Assembly: GCA_002118135.1 (NCBI GenBank)
Contig: BDIU01000487.1
Coordinates: forward strand, 1 to 23,883
Direction of reading: 5' to 3'
Source of the DNA: Trebouxia sp. TZW2008
Taxonomy: Eukaryota; Chlorophyta; Trebouxiophyceae; Trebouxiales; Trebouxiaceae
Length of the DNA stretch: 23,883 nt
The notes beneath the pieces were generated by a model. It was not told the DNA's origin. It did no database searches and saw only the letters and a program-made list of their open reading frames with translations. Within the stretch, counting starts at the first letter, position 1, and each line of letters starts with the position of its first letter. The position numbers and the translations under genes were made by a program. This document shows, piece by piece, positions 9,953 to 19,900 of the stretch.

Positions 9953-12900
9953 ATGGCATCAATAGCGGTTGCTGATATACAGGACGCAAAGCAGGGCTTC
10001 GAAAACAACACCGGCCAGAACATGTAAGGCCATTCGACGACTCAGCTGCCAAGAAGCTTGTGGTCAAGCTTGCGAATGCCCATTTAACAGACGATGGTGA
10101 CTTGCAGTTGTTTCTTTAACGTGGACCTACATTGTCTGGTTCGCAACCCTATAGTCAGCCACCTGCTGGCTGAAGAAGTCAACACTGCAGCGGTTGGGCG
10201 TCCAGCTGACTTGTGGACCAGCCTCATTGGCGTTGCCAACCACTTGGCGCAGCAACCTCAGCACTTCAATGCTGAGGACACGCTTGATGTTGTTCGCCAA
10301 GCGTATCCAGAGTTTGTCAAGCTCAACCCAGTAACTCATGCGAAGCTGGAGTGCCAGGAACAGCATGACTGGGCAGATGTCCTGGAAGCTGCCCTGGCTC
10401 TTTTGGTGGATTGCAGCCCTGCTGCCGTGAAGGTGAGCTTTGCTTTCACTATACGTGCAAAGCTCTACTACAGTGGAGATGAGCAACACATTCATAGCAC
10501 GTGATCAGCCCTGCTACGGTAAACGTAAGCAATACTTTCACCGCACATGTACAGCCCTGCTGCAGTACAGGTGAGCAACACATTCATAGGCTGTGAACAG
10601 CCCTGCTGCAGTAAAGACGAGCAAATCATTCACAGCACATGCACAGCCCTGCTGCAGTGAGCTTAATTTGAGCTTAAACTTCATAGCACAAAATTCCTTT
10701 GTGTAGTGTCAGCAGTGTCCAGAAGCTATCATGATTGCATTTGGACTAGCTGTCTCACACAGTGTGCCCGGAGCAGTGTGACTCTTGCATGGGTAGCCCC
10801 ACTGTCATATCAGCATAACATTCTATATCCCTGGTCAACCCTGCAGCCATATGTGATCCTCGCGCTACAGCCTCTTGTCCATACTGTGTGCAAGTCAGCT
10901 GTCAGTATTACTTGGGTCTGCCATGTTACAACACTCGCACATCATACCACTTGATGCTATGGCAGGCTTGCCTGGGGTTTGTCACCTCAGCACATGACAT
11001 GTTGACTTGAACTCACACTGTCTGGCCTGTGAAATAGCAAGCCGTATGTCGCAAACGCGCCGTGCACGCTGTGATAGGGTTATGTTTGACATGTTTGATC
11101 ATGTGCTGTGGCATCACGAGCATGCCAGCGACATGATTGTGTTTTGCAGCAAGCTTCATTGCAAGACAGCTTCATAACTTTGCGTCGGCTGCCTGGGAAA
11201 TCAGAGCATGTCAGGTGGCTTCTGTGTGATGTTTGCTTTCTGGTCTTGCAGGGCGTGATCGAAGGAGTATTCAGATTTGATGAAGACTCCTTCTTCACTT
11301 GCAGCATGCAGGGCTGCAGGCAGTCGCGGCCCCTGTCGCAGCCCCTCCCACAGTGGATACTTCACCTTGGGGTCACTGCAAGCTCAGCATGCACGCTGGA
11401 GGACTTGCTAGAGGAGGACATGTTCGCTAAGCGGAAGGAGGATGCGCCCACTGCATGCGAAGCCCCTGGCTTCAGTGGGAATGTGTATGGGTCTACATCA
11501 CGCCGGGTCACACGGCTGCCACAGACCCTGCTAATCAATCTCAAGCGGGCAGCTGTAAGTTGCTTCCTCAATCAGTCAATTAACCAACCAACCAATCAGT
11601 TGATTGATGGATCAATCAGTCCATCAACTCTGTCATGGGAATACTTACTGTCATAGGGACCAAACAGGTGGCTGTACAGACAAAGTCAGCTAGCAATACT
11701 GGTTTATTGCATGCTTGGCGCGCTCAGTCAACTTTTGCATGTGAAACAGGCGGCAAAGTTGTGATCTTGGAGGCACATTGCTGTCGACTGAGATGGGGAC
11801 TTGCAGGGCTGCTTATAACAGGACGCTAAATCTTGCAAAGGTGGACATGCTACAGAAGTGTCTGCATTTGTTTGACGAAAAGCATGCACTGCAGCAAACG
11901 TCCAGCACCCAACCCTGCTGCAGCAACTATATTTGTTGTGCAAGCAGCTCAAGGTCAAGTCTTCACGTTGCCGTGAAGCATTTGACATAAGTATGGCAAA
12001 TCCCCCAATGCAACAATGCATGTTACTTGACCATCAGTAATGGTCAGATTGCCACAGCGTCTGTTTGTTGTCAATTGTTGAGTCATTACCTTGAATGCAC
12101 TAATTGCATTCTACAATTGTCAACTCAATTAGACAGCCAATGATCAATTGATGGCTGCATGAAGGCGCTTGTGGCGTAACATGGTAGATGACACTGACAG
12201 TGAGCAAGAACTGCATCATGCTCAACCCTGATCAAACAATGCCAGCACAAGAGTTCTTTTGTCAGCAATGGACATCAGCATAAGCAGTTTTGCTTGTGTT
12301 CTGGCATAGTGTGGCATGTTAGCTTGGACTGTGCTCCATCAACATGTTGGCATAAGCTACAAGACACCACACATGGCCAAAGCAGCTAACTTTGCCATGG
12401 TAGGCCGTCTTTAGTGGCTTGTGCGCAAGTCAAAGTTCGCCTGGGCAGGTCAGTCGAGTCAGAAACAATGCTGGCAGTCCTAAAAGCATGGCAGCAATAC
12501 AGCCAGCATCGTCATCAAAAGTGCCAGGAAATGTGCTGTTGATGGGGTGAGTAGGCAAGAATGCAGCTACCTGTTGATGACATGCTGCCCTCAACATGAA
12601 GTGTTTGCAGAATGCATGCTGCAAATCAGGAAATCTTCTGAGGGGGTTTTGAAAAGGCTGAGCTCGAAAGCCAAGTGTCAGAAAGTTTTTGCTACTGCTG
12701 CCATGCAGGTGACAGGGCTTCGCAGCAACCCATCATTCTTGCCACCAGCTGCTGCACAATCAGCTAAGCAGACTTCCCAGTGCTGACCCCTGTTCCTGAT
12801 GCACAGGGTACTGAATACAAATGCGAGAAGCCTATTGAATACTCCTTGCACCTGGACATGGCCCGCCTGAGCAGCGAGCATGCTCAGGCAGATGGCTGGC

Positions 12901-13109
12901 CAACCAAGTATGACCTTGTTGGAGTTGTCCGACATAAAGGTGTGGGAATCAGGAGTGGGCATTACCGGTTCATCCAGAGGTTGTCCACTGGCACCTTTAT
13001 CAGTAGGGATGACATGTGTGTGGAGGAGGTGACCAACCCATTGGCTTACAAGACTGAAGCCACTGGGCTCATCTACCAGCGATGTGCCCCCCCAGGTTTG
13101 GACACCTAG
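9953..13109 (+). CDS. Divergent USP-family (C19) deubiquitinase, catalytic part
   Basis: Exons 9953-10023, 10108-10432, 11252-11554 and 12807-13109 join in frame to 333 aa ending at the TAG of 13107-13109. USP proteases remove ubiquitin from proteins. The Cys box NNTGQNICFFNVDLHCL has nucleophile C25 and the oxyanion-hole Asn/Gln side, and the codon of the residue before C25 is split by intron 1. QHDWADVLEAALALL is the second box. LPQTLLINLKRA is the core strand seen in USPs. The His box YDLVGVVRHKGVGIRSGHY has catalytic H285, followed by SRDD (Asp about 301-302) and a closing GLIYQR strand. The core is compact because the linker between LKRA and YKCEKPIEYSLHLD is very short. A donor at 13096 (CCCAG|GTTTGG, phase 1) lets the gene continue into the exons at 13990-21635. 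In that model the 13109 stop is intronic. Confidence 0.88.
10414..10665 (+). repeat. 46-bp minisatellite copying the exon 2 end and 5' splice site
   Basis: Units begin at about 10414, 10459 (diverged), 10505, 10552, 10598 and 10644. Consensus is CAGCCCTGCTGCAGTAMAG, then GTGAGCAA, then CACATTCATAGCACATG. The first unit spans the end of USP exon 2 and its donor (CCGTGAAG|GTGAGC). The other units lie in intron 2, and at least one (CAGTACAG|GTGAGC near 10570) keeps a good donor. Confidence 0.85.
11555..12806 (+). other. 1252-bp intron 3 of the USP gene
   Basis: The intron opens GTAAGT and is followed at once by a short CAAT/CCAA/ATCA tetranucleotide tract (about 11569-11630) with an internal CAATCA-GT-TGATTG palindrome. 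A stem GAATGCA-ctaat-TGCATTC lies at 12093-12111 in an AATTG-rich patch. An exon-like segment at about 12612-12708 is flanked by AG and GT but does not fit the phase of the surrounding exons, so I leave it out. Nothing else is recognisable. Confidence 0.6.
12093..12111. repeat. Inverted repeat with 7-bp arms in USP intron 3
   Basis: GAATGCA, loop CTAAT, TGCATTC forms a perfect small hairpin. The flanks contain several AATTG/CAATT motifs (about 12071-12150). No function is assigned. Confidence 0.45.
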
Positions 13110-13989
13110 CAAACTTTTGCGTACTCAATGGCTGGATATGTTGCTGCAGCTGTTGTGGGTGCAAACTCAGCATGCAAGGGGTCATATCTGCTGGGCTGCC
13201 GTCCGCCCATGCTGTGCACAGAATAGTCACAACATTGTGCAAATTACACTACCAGATGCAGATGTGGCTGCTTATAGTATCTCCAGCACTTGATCGTCAT
13301 ATTTTTGCCAAGCGTAGATACAAAGCTATGTCGCTTTGTCCACCTGATTTCTACCAGCATTTTATTGGAATGCCCAAATGTCAGAGCCCTGTAACTTATT
13401 CAGCCTGCTTGTAGATCAGACATCTACCAACTAATTTAATGTGCCATTGTGTAACTTGTTATTGTAAGTTTTCAGGTGACAGAGCATGACTCAAGTAGCT
13501 CGTTGTAGGCAAGGTTTTGCACTTGGCTGCTATTTGTTATGCTTGCCTAACAAAAGAAGTCATACCCAGCTGAGTCATTTGGTGCCTGACAACTCAAAAA
13601 CTCATGTGTCAGGGTAACTTTACAAGGTTTTGGCAGCCTGTGCATTTGCAGTGCACAGACCCCACAGCAACGATGTAAAATCTGACAGCTGTTTCATTAC
13701 TGCTTGATGGAGCACCTTGCTGATGCAAGCCAAGTTTGGCACACTTGGATTTCATGCAGCAAGATACACCATGAAGACTGTCATCGAACATCAATAGCTC
13801 TGACTCCAAACCATCACGTCTGCTTGTGATACATGCAAGCATCTCAAATTGTCAACATACTGATATTCCTCCACACGCGCAACTCCCATGCATCACACAG
13901 TGTATGAGTGGGTTAACATGCCCAGTGCAGTAAATATTGCCAGACAAATGCTGATCAACCCATCATGTGTTGCAGCGTGATTGAGGCAG
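13096..13989 (+). other. Intron or intergenic gap between USP exons and the coiled-coil exon
   Basis: If the two flanking coding regions are one gene, this is an 894-bp phase-1 intron (CCCAG|GTTTGG ... GAGGCAG|GTGG). If they are separate, it holds the USP 3' end and the next gene's leader. For separation: three TGTAA signals at 13390-13394, 13450-13454 and 13463-13467, a good stop at 13109, and an in-frame ATG at 13965. For one gene: matching phase, and little CpG enrichment in the gap compared with the other gene starts, although the exon from 13990 is itself moderately CpG-rich. Lone TGTAA motifs also occur inside sure introns (for example about 3340, 3909 and 4905). Confidence 0.6.
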
Positions 13990-16900
13990 GTGGTGCCACT
14001 CACCAAAACCTGCCAGCACGCCCTGAGCAGCCCACGGGCAAGGCACAACGCCTGAAGAGCGTGGTGCCAGTGGGCACGCCGCCATGGCGTGACCTACCAG
14101 ACCCTGAGCTCACACCAGAGCAGCTGCAGAGGCGGCGCCAGCGGCAGCAGCAGGCACAGCAGGTAGCTGCTAATGCCAGGGCTCTTGAGCGCAAGCAGGC
14201 AGAGCAGGCTAGGGCTGATGCTCAGGCCAGGCAGGCCAAGCGGGCTGAGCAGGATAAGAGGCAGCAGCAGGTGCTGCAAAGCAAGATGCAGCGGCTTGAG
14301 GAGATCAAGCGGGCAGAGGCCAAGAAGGCAAAGGAGCTTGCTGAGCAGCGCAAGCGGGAGTTGGCTGAGGAGCGTAAGCTGCAGAAACAGCAGAAGGCTA
14401 GCTCTGCCGGGTACGTCTTTGACCATCAAATCTTGCAACATCTTGGGACTTGGATGCAGCAGAATGGTGCTGTTTGAAACATCAAGTGATGTGATACATT
14501 CACTTTCGACAGTAGGCAAGGCAAGCTTTGGTCATTGGTTTGGCAGTATGACTCGTCTCTCGTGCAAGGCAAGAGATGATTTGGCTGGCATCAAATGCAC
14601 ATAAACCCATCAGTGAATATCAACTACACTTGAATTTGACATGTAGCATAGATGTGCAGTCTGATTCCGATCACAGAGATTGCCATTTGTGCTAAACACT
14701 TGCCGTGTGATGTCACCTCACCAATGACTGACACAGACTTATGATCTGCAGGGTCAAGAACACCTCAGTAGAAGCCAGTGAGAGCCGAAGCAGCGCAGCA
14801 GTGGATGCAGCGCCTGCTCAGGACTCAGAGCCCCCAACAGCTTCGAGGTAAGGCTTCTTTGTCTGCACTGAGCTTCGAGGTAATTTGCAATAAGCAGAAA
14901 CCTGCCTGCAAGAAAGTGCTGACGACATGTGCTATGCCTAGTTGGAGCAAATGAATCAAGTGCTTGATCTGTTCTGTCCAAGGCTCATGTACAGGTGCCT
15001 TTAATGCAATGATTGCATCTGTTTTACATTTGCCTGTACATCAAATGCTTATATTGAGAGCACCACAGTAGTCGAAACGCACTGTTGGATTCCCACCTGC
15101 ATGCCTTTACATAAGACTGCTTGTGCACCTCAAGAGATTGCTGCTCTCCAGGCTGGCAGCATGTACAAAGTCGATGACATGCGCCAAGTTGTGCTTACTG
15201 CAGAACAGATGAGATCATGCTGACTGCTTGCAGATCAGAGGAGGTGGCAACTGCTGCTCCTGCTGCCAAGGCGGTAGTGCAGCACTTCAAACATCAATGC
15301 ACCAAGCTGGTGGAGATGATCTTGTGCATGACTGCAGTGTTTAACATTATTTCATGACTGTTTGCAGGTCAGAGGAGGTAGCTACTGCTGCTCCTGCTGC
15401 CAAGCTGTCCAAGTACCAGCAGGCCAAGCAGGCAGAGGCTGCCAAGAAGGCCAAGCGGCAGCAGGCCAAGCAGGCTGCCAAGCTCAAGCCCAAGCAGACT
15501 CCAGCGCCAGCCATCAGTGAGCAGCCATACAGCAAGCAGGCAGCTGCAGCTGTGGAGAGTTTTGCAGCAGACAAGTTGCCTGAGCCCACATGGGCTGCTG
15601 CTGAGGAGGTTGCATCTGTGGCAGCTGTAAACCACTCCAAGTGAGATCTTAGCTCCATATGCCCATTCAGCAAATTGTCGTGATGTCTGTTTGTGATGCA
15701 ATGGATGCACATGTGTCACAGCTGCAACCCTGTACGTCATGTATGTGCCTCATTTCTCCATGTGCATGTATTGAATTGCCTCTACTGGTGAAGAAAGCAT
15801 TTGAAATGCAGTGTCTATCGAGAATTTTGTTGCGTATGCTGCAGACATATTACCATGCAAGCAAGTTGCAAAGTTGACAAGTACAGCATGGTTTTGGCCT
15901 AACAGCACACAGTAGGTCTTCCCCTTATACCTGGAATGGCTCTTGTACATCCACCCCTTTTCTCCGCAGATGCTCAGTATAGTGTTTGATTGCTTACAGG
16001 GAGGTGGCATACAGTCAGGCAGCGAGTGCACCGTCAGAGGCATTTGCCAGGGCATCTGCAGAGGCTACAGTGGAGACAGAAGACAAGGCTATTGAATCAG
16101 TACCCCCACCACAGCCTTCTGCTACACCAGTACCTCCGACAGAGCAGACTCTCTCGGGTCCTGATGCCAGGGTTCCTAGCACAGAGGCGTTTGTCAGCCA
16201 CGAGCCTGCACCTGCGCCAGCTGCCAGTGACAGCTCTGCAGAGCCTAGGTGGGATTTCTCAGCTCTTGATGTGATGTTTGCTTTCAGCTGTTGGTGCATG
16301 TTTCTGTTGTTTAGACTGCAGATCTGTGAAATGCATGTCTGCTGTCGTTGGCACATGGCATCCTGCTTGCTCCCGGCAAAATTGCTTTGAGACAAGCAAG
16401 CCATTTGTTAGTCTCACAAATCATGCATACACATCTTTGCAATATCTCTGGCAGATTGACTCAACAGCAGACTCTGGGGCGAGTTGAATTGTGTACAAGG
16501 TGTAGTGGTTCAACAGGCTTTCTGCTCCAGAACATCAATTTGTTGGGTTTCTACTCCTCAAAGCAGCCATACACGAGTTTGCTGTGACTGTAACAATCAC
16601 ATCATCCCCAGCATTGTGTAGTGCGCCCATACAGGGTCACATGACAAGACAAGATCACACACACCGCGCTGTTGTTGGTGGTGTCACAATCGCTGCTGTT
16701 CTCATTCTTGTCATATTAATTATCGCTATTATTGTCATCATCAATGTTTTTGTTACAATTATTAACGTTATTGTCATTGTTGTTGCTTATCATCATTTAG
16801 TTTTAGTTAAATCACTGCTATTCTTGGTGTGGTGACTCCAGATGACTCCATGCATGACTGCCACTCTGACAAAGTAAACTCACTGCTTGCAGGTCACAAG

Positions 16901-19900
16901 AAGAGGCTGGGGATGTCAAGCAGGGCATGGTGTCACCTGTTAGTGAGCAGCCATTGAGCAGTCAGGCAGACGCAGCTGTGGAGAGTATTGCTGCAAGCAT
17001 TGTGACCGAGGCTGCACAGAATGCTGAGGCGGTTTTGTCTGTATCTGCTGTGGAGGGCCCTTGTGCTAAGGTCAGCGGTGCAGCATCTGCACAGCAGGCA
17101 CTGGAGCGTGTGCCGTGCAGCGTTGCCAACATGGAGCAGTCAAGGTGAGACAGTAGCACCATATGCACAACTTGCAAATACTTTATGACGCCATCTGCTA
17201 CCAAAACAATGAAATCATGTATGTCATTGTCAGCTGCAATCTGGTGTGCCATGAGAACATCTCCCATGTCCGCACAATGCCATCAGCATGCTCATTTGCA
17301 TCAAATGGTCAAGGCAGCATGCCTGATGCAGGATTTGACATCTGATTGCACATACTGTTCATAAATTTTAATCACTAGATGCAAGAGAGGGTCTGCAGCA
17401 TGGCCTTGGCCAGGAATTTCATCAACAATCTGTCATGTGGCATTTTTGTGATATGCAACACCCACCTTGCTCTGCGCAAGCTCAACATGTGTGTATCTTT
17501 GCTTGCAGGGATGACTTGTGCAGCCGTGAGTTGCCGTCAATGTCAGAAATCTCTGCAGAGCCAGCAATTCACACAGGGGACAGGGACATTGACGCACTAG
17601 CCTTGGAACCTTCCTCTTCAATGACGGCATCTATGGCAGACGTGGTCACTACCAATAATCCCACGGCTGCACCAGCATCAGTTCCACTGGCACAGCCTAC
17701 TGCATCACTGTCTGCTGGCAGCATGCCCAGCATAGACGTCGCTGTCAGCAATGCAGTTTCAGTCCTGCAGGCAGAGGAGGACGTACACAAGCATGTGCTT
17801 GCACCGACAGCTGCTGCGACTGCAAGTGTCAGCACTGACATGGTCAGGTGAGCATAAACAACTGACAGTCTCCAGTATCAATTGCTGATGCATGCAGCTT
17901 TGTACAGACTGCAGTTCTATCCAAATACATGGCTGCTGACGATGCTGCTCTGCACCAAGTTGGAGCCTGACAGCTACAGAAAGGCCTCATGATGAGCAAG
18001 CTGTGTCTGAACCCTTGAATTCAACACTACACAACTTTGCAACATGTCAAACTAAGTTTGCTGACTAGTTGCAGTATCATCTATCTGTTTAGGCATTGCC
18101 TTGCGCAGGTTTGCCAATAAAAGCAACAAGGTCAAGATTAGCGTGCAAAAAGCTTGCACAACAAGTAATGCTTGCCTGGCATGCAGCATCTTGTGCCATG
18201 ACTACATGCATATACAGCATGATGGCGACTTGAACACAACCCTTGCTGCCTGGATATTCTTAGATTCATAAGCGCTCACATTCTTGCTTACCTGCAGGGC
18301 TCCTGCCTCAATCATTGACGGTTCTGCTTCGCCACCTGACTCAAAGCACAAGGCTAAGAAGCAAGCAGCTAAGGCAGCCAACAGGTCCGCTGTGGCCAAG
18401 AAAATGCGCAGACAGCAGGCTAGCCAGCCATGCCCTGTCCCACAGCTGCAGCCTGCTGATCCATCTCTTCCGTCAATTGCTAGCACAGATGCAGCACCAG
18501 CTGTAGAGAAAATAGTGTCTATTGTAGCTGCCCTTGAGTCAGACATGGTTTCTGGAGATGATGCGCTCTGTGAGACACCTCAGCAGTCAAGTACTGAGCA
18601 GACAGCACATCAAGGGGCTGATGAGTTGGTGGTGCCCGCTGAGATTGGCAGTGCTGCAGCTGTAAATGACATTCGGCCTTCTGAATCTGCATCGGCTTCA
18701 ACAGTTGACCAGCAGCAGGTCAGCTCATCTGCAGCAGAAGCCCAACCATCTGAGGTTGTGGCAGAGTCAGCTCCTGTGCTGCAAGCTCTTGATCACTTTG
18801 CTGAAGTCCAGATGGAGGAGTCTGAGAGTAGGTCATCATCTCTAGTAGAGGACCTGGTGCAGTTCCTTGAGGACGAGGAAATTGCAGCCGCTGAGCAGCA
18901 GCAGCCAACACCTGTAGCAGCAGAGGTTGCAGTACCAGTAACGGCTGCTTTGCAGTGTGTGCAGTTGAGTGCTAGTGCCCAGAGCCCTCTGCATTCAGAC
19001 AGGCCTGCAATGACGACAGCTCAGACGGACCTCAAGGAGTTCGCTGATGAGAAAGTTATACAAAGTTTTACCAGTGCCTTGGACGCCGCAGCTCTTAATG
19101 CAGCTAGAACTGCTGCTCCTGAACAGCACCATGCTGCTGCTGCTGATGCTGAGGTCAGCTCTGCATCTGTGGCAGAAACACCACAGTCCTTACTACAGGA
19201 TCAGGCTCAGGCTCTGCCCGCCACTGCAGACACTGCCCCGCCAGCAACCACATCTCACGCAGCAGCTGCTGAGGATGCCATGCAGTGCAGTGACAAGGCA
19301 GTAGAGAGCAGCCCTGCCACCTGTGCTGTGCCTCCACCTTCACAAGCGCCGCTATCTCAGTCTACTGCACAGCTCCAGCCAGAGGACGTCCCAGTCATCA
19401 CTGGTGACAACAGCGTGCAGTCCAGTCCTGCCAGCTGTGCAGTCACTGCAGGCAAGGAGGTGCAGGTTTGCCATTCTGCTGAGGCTGACGATACAGAGTC
19501 AGAGGCTCTGCAGTCTGGGGCCATTACAGCAGACATCAGGCCTGCCAGCCCTGCAATGGAATGTCCTGAGGCTGTTTGTCCTCAGTCAGAGGCTCTGCAG
19601 TCAGCTGATGCTGAGTTGGATATCAGCCCTGCTAGCCATGCTGTGGACTCGGACCTTGCTGAGGCTGTCCATCCAGAGCCAGAGCCTCTGCAGTTCACTG
19701 CCACTGAGGCGGTCACAGGCTGTGCCGACCATGATGTGGACTCACAACCAGCTGAGGCTGTCCACCCAGTGTCAGCTGCCACTGAGGTGGGAGTCAGCCA
19801 TGACAGCCCCCTAATGGATGTAGAGCCACAAGTGACTCAGGCCCAAGCACAGGAGGCACAGGCAAGCATGACCTGTGAGCAGGGAGAGCAGGCAGCAGCG

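Noticed and set aside
12612..12708. Exon-like segment in USP intron 3 (LQIRKSSEGVLKRLSSKAK)
   Set aside because: Needs phase 1 on entry while the previous exon ends in phase 0; the phase-0 reading hits a stop.
14094..14519. Leu-rich minus-strand frame of 141 codons
   Set aside because: Antisense to the Gln/Ala/Arg coiled-coil exon; Leu and Pro richness is the mirror of that composition.
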